The translations under genes were made by a program, and so were the position numbers. This document shows, piece after piece, positions 1-5,715 of a DNA stretch of 5,715 nt. Every line of letters starts with the position of its first letter. Position 1 is the first letter of the stretch. Source of the DNA: Actinomycetes bacterium (GTDB lineage Bacteria > Actinomycetota > Actinomycetes > JAJYSQ01); the NCBI GenBank assembly GCA_021793495.1, contig JAJYSQ010000147.1:1-5715 (forward strand), given 5' to 3'. The notes beneath the pieces were generated by a model that saw only the letters and a list, made by a program, of their open reading frames with translations, did no database searches and was not told the DNA's origin.

Positions 1-688
1 CGTCGTCGAGCGCGGCCGGTACGCCGGCCCGCAGCTGGCGGGGGGTGGCCGGGTGCCCGTCGATCAACGTGGTCGGTGAGACCCCGGGGCAAGGACCGTA
101 CGGCCAGCGCCCGGTCAGCGCGGCGTACAGCAGGCTGCCGCAACCGACGATGTCCGATTCCCGTCCCGCGACCGGGTCTCGTTCCGACACGGGGTCCATC
201 CCCAGGCCGAGCAGGTACGCCTCACCCGCTTCGTCGCGCAGCAGGCTGGAGGGGCGCAGGTGCCCGTGGGCCAGCCCGGCGGCGTGCGCCGACGCCAACG
301 CCGACGCCGCCTCCCGGACCAGGTGCACCGCGTCCGCGCTGGGCAGCGGCCCGGCAGACAGCAGCTCGGCCAGGCTGCTGGCCTCGATCCACGGAGTGAC
401 GATCACCTCGAACCCGTCGGCGGACCGGTTGTCGACCGCACGCACGAGCCGACGGTCGGCCACCCCGGCCGCGGCTCGGACCGCCCCGAGCACATCGCGT
501 GCCCGGGGGTCCCCGCTCGGGTACACGTGCAACGCCACTGCTCGTCCGAGCGTGAGGTCTCGACCCAGCCAGGTGCTGGCGGTGGCGGTCGTCCCGGCGG
601 TGTCCGGGGTCGCCCGCGCGGACAGCAACCGGTCCAGCCGGTACCGTCCCTGCACCACGTGGCCCGCACGGACCGGCACCGACGCCAT
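1..688 (-). CDS. MurJ-associated Ser/Thr pseudokinase, N-terminal part (runs off left edge)
   Basis: Translation from the ATG at 688 gives 229 residues with no stop before the edge, so the 3' end is missing. The fold reads as a Hanks-type kinase domain: an N-lobe start at Y16-R-L, a C-lobe loop H141-G-H-L-R-P-S-S, a GLG motif at 161-163, and an F-helix pattern at D179 followed by LLYAALTGRWPY (187-197). The catalytic residues are lost. There is no glycine-rich loop, the VAIK lysine is H54, the HRD aspartate is H143, the metal-binding Asn is S148 and the DFG aspartate is G161. It is therefore very probably inactive as a kinase. The segment ALTGRWP and the later PRQLRAGVPAALD resemble, from memory, kinase-like proteins encoded beside murJ in actinobacteria. 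In M. tuberculosis the equivalent domain is fused to MurJ (MviN, Rv3910), is phosphorylated by PknB and binds the FHA protein FhaA. A similar scaffold role here is inference. A transmembrane segment and an outer domain would be expected in the missing part. The start is supported by the position of the N-lobe; a GTG three codons in is an alternative. Confidence 0.85.
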   Translation of the reverse strand, partial: MASVPVRAGHVVQGRYRLDRLLSARATPDTAGTTATASTWLGRDLTLGRAVALHVYPSGDPRARDVLGAVRAAAGVADRRLVRAVDNRSADGFEVIVTPWIEASSLAELLSAGPLPSADAVHLVREAASALASAHAAGLAHGHLRPSSLLRDEAGEAYLLGLGMDPVSERDPVAGRESDIVGCGSLLYAALTGRWPYGPCPGVSPTTLIDGHPATPRQLRAGVPAALDD

Positions 689-742
689 GGCCTCAGCCCC
701 GCCGTGGGGGGGACGCCGGGGTGGGATCGGGGCACAGGGCAG

Positions 743-762
743 GCATGGGCAGTTTCCCATGC
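743..762. repeat. Perfect 7-bp inverted repeat (gcatggg / cccatgc)
   Basis: Arms at 743-749 and 756-762 are exact reverse complements, separated by the 6-base loop cagttt. The repeat lies in the only sizeable intergenic gap, between the NlpC/P60 stop and the pseudokinase start. One arm overlaps the candidate -10 hexamer at 759-764, and the repeat would cover about -11 to +10 of that promoter, as a repressor operator could. As RNA it could instead form a short hairpin after the hydrolase gene. No U-run follows on the minus strand, so a classical intrinsic terminator is unlikely. Confidence 0.5.
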
Positions 763-786
763 TAGGCGTCGTCGCCCGGGTGTCCA
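759..786 (-). promoter_or_regulatory. Candidate sigma-A-type promoter for the pseudokinase gene
   Basis: On the minus strand TGGACA (786-781) and TAGCAT (764-759) are separated by 16 bases. They match TTGACA at 5 of 6 positions and TATAAT at 4 of 6, which is good for an actinobacterial housekeeping promoter (TANNNT -10). Transcription would start near 752 and leave a leader of about 64 bases before the ATG at 688. The -35 begins just past the stop codon of the upstream gene, so it could give the pseudokinase independent expression within the operon. It was found by eye only. Confidence 0.4.
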
Positions 787-789
787 CCC

Positions 790-1926
790 TCATGCCCCCG
801 GTCGTACGGCACCGATGAGCCCGTCGAGGTAGACCGGGGAGACCTCGACGACCCCGCCCGGCTGGGGCGCCTGGATCATCAGGCCCTGGCCGATGTAGAG
901 GGCGACGTGGTGGATCGTGGCCGGGTCGGCCAGGTTGGTGGCCCAGAACAGCAGGTCCCCCGGGGCCAGGCCGGACAACGCCACCGGTGTCCCCGAGAAC
1001 CACTGCTCGGCAGCCGTACGCGGCAGGGCGAGGCCCGCGTGCGCGTACGCCCACGCGGTCAGCCCGGAGCAGTCGAAGGAGCCTGGCCCGTTTCCGCCCC
1101 ACTGGTAGGGCACGCCGAGCACGCCGCGAGCGGCGGCGATCGCCGCGGTGGCGTACCGGGTTCCGGGCGTCTCGGGTCCGGTCAGGGCGCCGAGCCGGGC
1201 CAGTGTCGCGCGTGCCTGCGCCGCGGCGGCCTGCTCGGCCGCCACCTGCTCGGCGTCGACCAGGAGGCGGATCTGCGCGGTCGCCGAGTCCAGCAGGCTG
1301 GCGGCGGTCCCCAGGGCGCCGGTCACGGTGCTCGCTGCCTGCTGGGCCTGGGCGGCGGCGGCGGACCGGACGGCGTCGAGCACGGCCAACCGTTGGGTGA
1401 TGGCTCCGGCTTGCGCCTCGGCGAGCTGGGCGGCGCGCGCCGAGGCGACGTCGCCGTCGAGCAGGACGCGCACCGTGGCGATGCTGGCCAGCACGTCGGA
1501 GGGGCTGGTCCCGGACAGCACGCTGGCCCAGAGGGCCGGGGCGCCGCCGGCCATGTACAGGTCCCGGGCCCGTCGCCCGGTGGAGTCCGTGGCCTGCTGC
1601 GCCCGGCGGGACAGGGCGGTCTGCTGCTGCTGGGCCAGCAGGTAGGCGGTGGTCGACTGGGCCATCGCGGCGCTGGCAGCGTCGTAGGCCTGGGTGGCGA
1701 TCTCGGCACGCAGCTGCAGCGCCTGCACCTGCAGGCGGAGCGCCCGTGCGGCTGCCTGGGTCTGGACGAGGTTGTTCGACGGAGGCGTGCCCCCGGGGTC
1801 CGCGATCGCCGGGAGCGCTGGGGACGAGGTCGCCAGCCAGAGCGTGGTACCAGCGAGCAGGCCGGTGATGGTTCGTCGTGCGGTGCGGGTCCCGCGTGCC
1901 TGCGGTCCGCGGGCCGGGCGGGTCAC
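790..1926 (-). CDS. Secreted NlpC/P60 peptidoglycan endopeptidase with N-terminal coiled coil
   Basis: This is a 378-residue exported cell-wall hydrolase of the RipA/CwlO-like type, predicted to cut stem peptides of peptidoglycan. The N terminus has basic residues ending in R17-R18-T-I, a hydrophobic stretch (about 20-40) and a likely signal peptidase site after A42 (A-I-A). The twin arginine is only loosely Tat-like, and Sec export is equally possible. Residues about 54-245 are Ala/Gln/Arg-rich and mostly helical, with a coiled-coil character. They include the RDLYMAGG segment (121-128) often seen in actinobacterial NlpC/P60 proteins. The catalytic domain starts near 256: VPYQWGG (272-278), the nucleophile in FDCSGL (C286), the general base in the H339-H340-V-A segment (H340), and Q352 as the third polar residue in MIQAP. 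No LysM, SH3 or other wall-binding domain follows. The GTG start overlaps the stop of the small upstream gene by four bases (GTGA). No Shine-Dalgarno sequence is visible, which suggests translational coupling. Confidence 0.92.
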   Translation of the reverse strand: MTRPARGPQARGTRTARRTITGLLAGTTLWLATSSPALPAIADPGGTPPSNNLVQTQAAARALRLQVQALQLRAEIATQAYDAASAAMAQSTTAYLLAQQQQTALSRRAQQATDSTGRRARDLYMAGGAPALWASVLSGTSPSDVLASIATVRVLLDGDVASARAAQLAEAQAGAITQRLAVLDAVRSAAAAQAQQAASTVTGALGTAASLLDSATAQIRLLVDAEQVAAEQAAAAQARATLARLGALTGPETPGTRYATAAIAAARGVLGVPYQWGGNGPGSFDCSGLTAWAYAHAGLALPRTAAEQWFSGTPVALSGLAPGDLLFWATNLADPATIHHVALYIGQGLMIQAPQPGGVVEVSPVYLDGLIGAVRPGA

Positions 1927-2357
1927 AGCTGGGGAGGCGCAGCCGAGGCGGTCACCGTGACCACGGTCCAGTGGCGCAGCGCCGTCACCTGCTGGAGGAA
2001 CAGGGTGGTCGCGGTCTTGGTCAGGGTCACGTGGGCCGTGCCGTCCTGCGCGATCCAGAAGTCCCGCCGCCAGATGTGGTCGGTCCGGTCCGCGTCGGAG
2101 GCGGCGGCCGCGTCGTAGGCGGCCTGCAGGTTGTGGGAGGACCGCCAGCTGCTGGCCGCCGCGGTAGCGGCCGCCTGGGCAGCGTCCGCAGCGGTCAGGT
2201 GCGCCGCGCCGATCGCCGCGGCGTTGTACCCGAGCACGGCGAGCAGACCGAGGACCACCACCAGCCGGGTCAGCCAGCCGAGGATGACCCCGCCGTCCTC
2301 GCCAGCCACGCGGTGACGCGGGGTCGGCGGCGTGCCGGCCGGGGTGGTGCTCACCAC
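1923..2357 (-). CDS. Small single-pass membrane protein, pilin/TadE-like, unknown function
   Basis: From the GTG at 2357 this encodes 144 residues. A short, Pro/Thr-rich N terminus (1-23) is followed by one hydrophobic helix (about 24-50, VILGWLTRLVVVLGLLAVLG). Next comes an Ala-rich amphipathic helix (about 52-72), then a polar region, with likely beta strands near 107-137 (GTAHVTLTKTATTLF). A single N-terminal helix running into an Ala-rich helix recalls TadE/Flp-type minor pilins and a group of small actinobacterial membrane proteins. I see no prepilin peptidase motif and no TadE glutamate, so that resemblance is structural only. The outer part would face the cell wall. It follows murJ by 62 bases and overlaps the hydrolase start by 4 bases, which suggests a shared job with the NlpC/P60 enzyme. 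The start is uncertain: GTGs at 2357, 2354 and 2309 are all in frame and none has a well-placed ribosome binding site. All keep the membrane helix. Confidence 0.75.
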   Translation of the reverse strand: MVSTTPAGTPPTPRHRVAGEDGGVILGWLTRLVVVLGLLAVLGYNAAAIGAAHLTAADAAQAAATAAASSWRSSHNLQAAYDAAAASDADRTDHIWRRDFWIAQDGTAHVTLTKTATTLFLQQVTALRHWTVVTVTASAAPPQL

Positions 2358-2381
2358 CGAAGGGTCGGCAGTCGGCCGGGA

Positions 2382-2387
2382 CTCCTT
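2382..2387 (-). promoter_or_regulatory. Shine-Dalgarno-like AAGGAG without a well-spaced start codon
   Basis: AAGGAG reads on the minus strand in the gap between murJ and the small membrane gene. The first in-frame GTG (2357) is 24 bases downstream, too far for normal initiation, and no ATG, GTG or TTG lies at 5-12 bases. It may be chance, or may work with a folded spacer. Confidence 0.25.
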
Positions 2388-2419
2388 GAGCGAGGTCGGG
2401 CACAGGCCGGTCGGTGTGC

Positions 2420-4078
2420 TCAGCCTCCTCGCCCCACCCGGGCCCGCACCCCGGCCAGCAGCCCGGCTGTCTCGTCCACGCCCAGGACGCGAGTCAGGCC
2501 GAGGTACGCGACGATCATCACGGCGCCGCCAGCCAGCAGGGCGACGGTCGAGCCGAGCAGTCCTCGTCCGAGCAGCAGGTGCGCGCCCGCCGCCGGGAAC
2601 AGCCCGACCCCGCCGGCGGCCAGCCCCGCCAGCCCGGTGCGGACATGGGTGCGGACCACCCGGCGGGCGTCGAGCCCTCCCAGGCGCTGGCTGAGCAGAC
2701 GACCGGACGCGAGGACCCCGACCACGTACGCCAACCCGTACGCCGCAGCCATCCCCACGGTGACCAGCCGCAGCGGCAGCACGAGGTAGCTGGCCACCAC
2801 GAGCACCACGTCCACCGCGGTGATCAGCGTGGCCAGCAGGAAGGGCGTCCGGGTGTCTTCCAGGGCGTAGAAGCCCCGCAGCAGCACGTACTGGGCGCAG
2901 AAGGGCACCACCCCGATGGCGAACCCGGCCAGCACCTCGCCGATGAACCGGGCATTGGCCTGCCCGGCCCCGGCATACAGCAGCCCCGCGAGGTCCGGGC
3001 CGAACAGCCAGAACGCCACGGCGGTGGGGACCACGACCACCGCGGTGTACCGTAGTGCGCGCGACAGGTCGGCGCGCACCGGGGCGTACCGGCCCTCGGC
3101 GGCGGCGGCGCTCATCCGGGGCAGTATCGCGGTCACCACGGACAGCGTGATCACCGACTGCGGCAGCACGAAGATCAGGTAGGCGTTGCTGTAGGGGGTG
3201 AACCCGACTCCGTACGGCAGCAGGTGCTCCGCGGACTTGGCGACCGCGGTGGACAGCTTGACCACCACCAGGTATCCGAGCTGGTTCACCGCGACGAACG
3301 CCAGCGTCCAGGCGCCCAGGCGGAACGCCTTGCCCAGCCCGGTGCCGCGCCAGTCCCACCGGGGACGCCACCGGTACCCGGTGCGGGCCAGCACCGGTAG
3401 CAGCGCGACGGCCTGCACGAGGACGCCGAGAGTGGAGCCGGCTCCGAGCAGCAGGATCCCCAGCCGCGGGACCGTCCCCGGGTGGCGCGGGTCGACGGTG
3501 ATGCTCAGCAGGAACCCGATGCCCGCGGCGATGGCCACCAGGTTGTTCAGCACCGGGGCCCACATCATCGGGCCGAAGCTGCCCCGGGCGTTGAGCACCT
3601 GGCCGACCATGGTGAACAGCCCGTAGAAGAAGATCTGCGGCAGGCACCAGTAGGCGAACTCGGTGGCCACCCGGATGTCCGTGGCGCTCCAGTTGCCCCC
3701 GGCGTACAGCCGGATCACCAACGGGGCGGCCAGGGTGGCCACCACGGTGATCACCGCCATGCCGACCGCGGTCACCGTCAGCAGCCGGTCGGCGTACGCG
3801 TCACCGGCGGCCGGGCTGGTCTTGGCTGCCCGGACCAGCTGGGGGACGAAGACCGCGTTGAGCACCCCACCGACCACCAGGATGTACAGGATGTTCGGCA
3901 CGGTGTTCGCCACGTTGAACGTGTCGGCGACCAGCGCCGTGCCGATCGCCGCGGCGAACACCAGGCTACGGGCGAACCCCAGCACCCGGGAGGCGACGGT
4001 GCCCGCGGCCATGATCGCGCTGGACCGGGCCAGGCTGGACGTGCGTGGCTCGTGGCCGGGTCGCCCCGGGATGCTCAT
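2420..4078 (-). CDS. murJ: MurJ lipid II flippase
   Basis: This is a complete 552-residue MOP-superfamily membrane protein that moves lipid II from the inner to the outer face of the cytoplasmic membrane for peptidoglycan synthesis. About 14 hydrophobic helices can be traced between residues 22 and 531. Family hallmarks visible are the TM1 motif S30-R-V-L-G-F-A-R37, matching the essential arginines R18 and R24 of E. coli MurJ; D52 in ADTF, matching D39; GGVLNAVFVPQLVRA (70-84); LPQSVITLSVVTAILPRMS (305-323); and RGFYALEDTRTPF (401-413). The position of E. coli R52 reads Y65. The protein ends 20 residues after the last helix with a short basic tail. It therefore lacks the C-terminal pseudokinase and outer domain that M. 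tuberculosis MviN carries. The ATG overlaps the upstream stop by four bases (ATGA) with only a weak GGTG as ribosome binding site, so translation is probably coupled to the upstream gene. An upstream open extension in the same frame was not used, because it lies over the DUF6049-like gene. Confidence 0.96.
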   Translation of the reverse strand: MSIPGRPGHEPRTSSLARSSAIMAAGTVASRVLGFARSLVFAAAIGTALVADTFNVANTVPNILYILVVGGVLNAVFVPQLVRAAKTSPAAGDAYADRLLTVTAVGMAVITVVATLAAPLVIRLYAGGNWSATDIRVATEFAYWCLPQIFFYGLFTMVGQVLNARGSFGPMMWAPVLNNLVAIAAGIGFLLSITVDPRHPGTVPRLGILLLGAGSTLGVLVQAVALLPVLARTGYRWRPRWDWRGTGLGKAFRLGAWTLAFVAVNQLGYLVVVKLSTAVAKSAEHLLPYGVGFTPYSNAYLIFVLPQSVITLSVVTAILPRMSAAAAEGRYAPVRADLSRALRYTAVVVVPTAVAFWLFGPDLAGLLYAGAGQANARFIGEVLAGFAIGVVPFCAQYVLLRGFYALEDTRTPFLLATLITAVDVVLVVASYLVLPLRLVTVGMAAAYGLAYVVGVLASGRLLSQRLGGLDARRVVRTHVRTGLAGLAAGGVGLFPAAGAHLLLGRGLLGSTVALLAGGAVMIVAYLGLTRVLGVDETAGLLAGVRARVGRGG

Positions 4079-5715
4079 CGGGCACCGGTGCGCCGGGCCG
4101 CGCGGGCGCGTCGTGCGAGCCGTACCCCGGAGGCTGCGAACAGCACGACGGCGGCCAGCCCGACGACCAGGGTGCCGATGGTCGCGTACTGCGTCACGTT
4201 GACCCGGATCGGGACCACCGGGCCGTACGGGGCGCCGGTCGAGGTGCGCAGCTGGGCGTCGACCAGGGCGAGCCCGTTGGCCAACGCCTGGGCGCGCACC
4301 AGCACCTGGGCCTTGCGATGGGGCTCGATCGTCACGCTCGGCGGCGCGGTCACCCCGATCCGCGCACTGGTGGGCGTCAGCCCGATGTCCACGGTGACCT
4401 GCTGCGACAGGTCGTTGGTGATCGTCAGGGGGAACGTGCCGCTGCGGCTGCCCAGGGTGACGGTCGTGGAGACCACGCGCACCGCGTGGGACAGGGCGAT
4501 CGCCCGGGTGCGGGCGGCGTACAACAGGGCGGTCCGCAGCTGCGGCTGGGTGCGCAGGTCCGCGGAGGCCATCCGCAGCACCGCAGCCAGCCACGCGGCA
4601 CGCATCGGCTGTGGGCTGGTCAGCAGGCTGGCGGTGCGGTTGGCGCTGGCTTGAGCCTGGACCACCTGGCGCAGGTACGCCACGGGCAGCTCGGCGGCGA
4701 CGGCCGAGGCGGGGAAGGTGAACGCAGCCCGGGCGACGTTGGCCGGTGGCAGGGCCTGGAGCTGGGCCAGCGTCGCCGGGCGTAGCCACGGCACGCTGGC
4801 GGTGATGTCCAGCAGGGCGCGAGCGTAGCTGGGCGAAGGATCCCACAGCCGGGAGGGGGCGATCAGCACGGTCCGGGCCTGTGCGGGGCGTTCGGCGGTG
4901 ATCAGCGCGGTCTGGGCGAGGAAGAGCTGCTCACCGAGCACCCGGTCGGTGCGGGTGGGGGTCGCGGTGTCGACCACCGTGTCCAGGGTGTCGTCGCTGA
5001 GCAGCGCGGCCATGGTGCCCGAGGAGGTGGACAGCGAGCCGCGTCCGGTGGGGGTGTAGGTCACGGCGGTGGTCGGCGGGTAGGCCGAGCTGCGCAGGAC
5101 CACGGTCGTGACCCCGTCGGCCCGCAGGGTGGACAGCGTCTGCGGGTCGGCGTACCCGCCGGCCGGCCAGGTGACGTCGGTGCCGACCGGAGCGCCCAGC
5201 ACCTGGCCGGCCACCGTCCGGCCGAGCTCCAGGGCCGGGGCCACGTCGGCACCGAGCCCGGCGCGCACCAGGGCGGTCACGTCAGCGTCTGAGTACGGCA
5301 GGGCGAGCACCGTCGAGCGGGTCACCGCGGCGCGTAGCCCGCCCAGCCAGGCGGCGGCCTGCGGGCCGTTGGGACCCGCCCGGAGGGTCTGGGACCCTTC
5401 GATGGCCTGGTAACCACCGGCCATCGTCTGCGCCGACTGCAGCAGCGCGGGGTCGACCACCCAGGTGAGCGGGACCGGGCTGGCCGCGCCGATCGCCAGC
5501 AGCGTGCCCAGCCGGCCCTGCGGCTGCAGGGACGCACCGAGCTGGTCGCCGAGGAACTGTCCGGCCACGTCGAGCCGAGGAGGCGAGGCCAGCGGCCACA
5601 GCCAGGCGACCCCGGTGGGGCTCGGCGCCGCACCGGTGGGCATCCAGGGCAGGAACGTCTGCACGATCGCGACCCGCCCGTACCCGGCCGGTGTCGAGCC
5701 GCGTACCTCGACACC
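4075..5715 (-). CDS. DUF6049-family extracytoplasmic membrane-anchored protein, 5' end missing
   Basis: The frame is open to the right edge, giving 546 visible residues without the N terminus; a GTG at 5664 is internal, because clear family-like sequence (VRGSTPAGYGRVAI) precedes it. The gene corresponds in position and pattern to Rv3909 of M. tuberculosis, immediately upstream of murJ. Visible parts, numbered from the edge: a likely barrel-like domain (about 70-300) with WVVDPALL (85-92), ALPYSDADV (138-146) and WPAGGYADPQTL (183-194), which recalls polysaccharide-deacetylase-like folds although no metal-binding triad can be assigned; a helical linker with many alanines (about 320-405); a beta-sandwich-like region with FPLTITNDLSQQVTV (428-442) through the later NGLALVDAQLRT segment; one transmembrane helix (about 510-532); and an Arg-rich cytoplasmic tail. 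Most of the protein would lie outside the membrane. Its function is unknown. The overlap with murJ suggests a role in cell-envelope synthesis. Family assignment is from memory of motif patterns. Confidence 0.85.
   Translation of the reverse strand, partial: GVEVRGSTPAGYGRVAIVQTFLPWMPTGAAPSPTGVAWLWPLASPPRLDVAGQFLGDQLGASLQPQGRLGTLLAIGAASPVPLTWVVDPALLQSAQTMAGGYQAIEGSQTLRAGPNGPQAAAWLGGLRAAVTRSTVLALPYSDADVTALVRAGLGADVAPALELGRTVAGQVLGAPVGTDVTWPAGGYADPQTLSTLRADGVTTVVLRSSAYPPTTAVTYTPTGRGSLSTSSGTMAALLSDDTLDTVVDTATPTRTDRVLGEQLFLAQTALITAERPAQARTVLIAPSRLWDPSPSYARALLDITASVPWLRPATLAQLQALPPANVARAAFTFPASAVAAELPVAYLRQVVQAQASANRTASLLTSPQPMRAAWLAAVLRMASADLRTQPQLRTALLYAARTRAIALSHAVRVVSTTVTLGSRSGTFPLTITNDLSQQVTVDIGLTPTSARIGVTAPPSVTIEPHRKAQVLVRAQALANGLALVDAQLRTSTGAPYGPVVPIRVNVTQYATIGTLVVGLAAVVLFAASGVRLARRARAARRTGAR

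Noticed and set aside
735..762. ECF sigma (SigM-like) promoter around GGGAAAC on the minus strand
   Set aside because: The -35-like GGGAAAC has no matching CGTC/GTT-type -10 at 15-17 bases. The TGGACA/TAGCAT pair fits better.
743..762. Rho-independent terminator after the hydrolase gene
   Set aside because: The stem is only 7 bp and no T-run follows in the minus-strand direction.
1621..1632. CTG/CAG triplet run
   Set aside because: It encodes consecutive Gln residues in the coiled coil of the hydrolase, too short to be a meaningful repeat.
45..2118. Long open frames on the plus strand opposite the pseudokinase and hydrolase genes
   Set aside because: They are Arg/Gly/Pro-rich translations with no recognisable domain, opposite genes with clear family motifs. 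High GC leaves antisense frames open by chance.
1927..2403. N-terminal extension of the NlpC/P60 frame up to a GTG at 2403
   Set aside because: It overlaps the small membrane gene in another frame, has low-complexity Arg/Gly/Asp content, and would place the signal peptide in the middle of the protein. The GTG at 1926 puts it at the N terminus.
2424..3647. Upstream continuation of the small membrane gene's frame inside murJ
   Set aside because: It is a shadow frame of murJ: Arg/Gly/Ala-rich, with no motif, while murJ itself is unmistakable.
4082..4091. 10-bp palindrome gcaccggtgc just before the murJ start
   Set aside because: It lies within the coding end of the upstream gene and is short and GC-only in style. 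Such palindromes are expected by chance at this composition, though it does include the weak GGTG ribosome binding site.
4079..4846. Upstream continuation of the murJ frame
   Set aside because: It lies opposite the coding frame of the DUF6049-like gene. The ATG at 4078 gives the usual MurJ N terminus and an ATGA overlap.

Overview
The window is very GC-rich and its real genes all lie on the minus strand. They are closely packed, with 4-base start/stop overlaps at two junctions. Base composition, GTG starts and gene content point to an actinobacterium. The gene order DUF6049-type membrane-anchored protein, then murJ, then a kinase-like protein matches the conserved cell-wall locus known in Mycobacterium tuberculosis as Rv3909-Rv3910. 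In most actinobacteria that locus sits near sigM, trxB and the parAB/rpmH end of the chromosome. I cannot name the genus.

Read in the direction of transcription, from the right edge to the left, the layout is as follows. (1) 5715-4075: the C-terminal 546 residues of a DUF6049-like extracytoplasmic protein with a C-terminal membrane anchor, whose 5' end lies outside the window. (2) 4078-2420: murJ, a complete 552-residue lipid II flippase. (3) 2357-1923: a small single-pass, pilin/TadE-like membrane protein of unknown function. (4) 1926-790: a secreted 378-residue NlpC/P60 peptidoglycan endopeptidase with a long N-terminal coiled coil. (5) 688-1: the N-terminal 229 residues of a Hanks-type pseudokinase that runs off the left edge. 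The longest stretch without a gene is about 100 bases (689-789). It holds a candidate promoter overlapped by a perfect 7-bp inverted repeat.

The genes fit one theme: export and remodelling of peptidoglycan at the membrane. MurJ moves lipid II outward, the NlpC/P60 enzyme would cut stem peptides outside, and the pseudokinase is the likely FHA-binding regulatory module. In M. tuberculosis that pseudokinase is fused to the C terminus of MurJ. Here it is a separate gene, and the small membrane gene and the hydrolase gene lie between the two. This arrangement is the most interesting thing in the window. I see no mobile element, CRISPR array, RNA gene or defence system, and nothing clearly outside known families apart from the small membrane protein.
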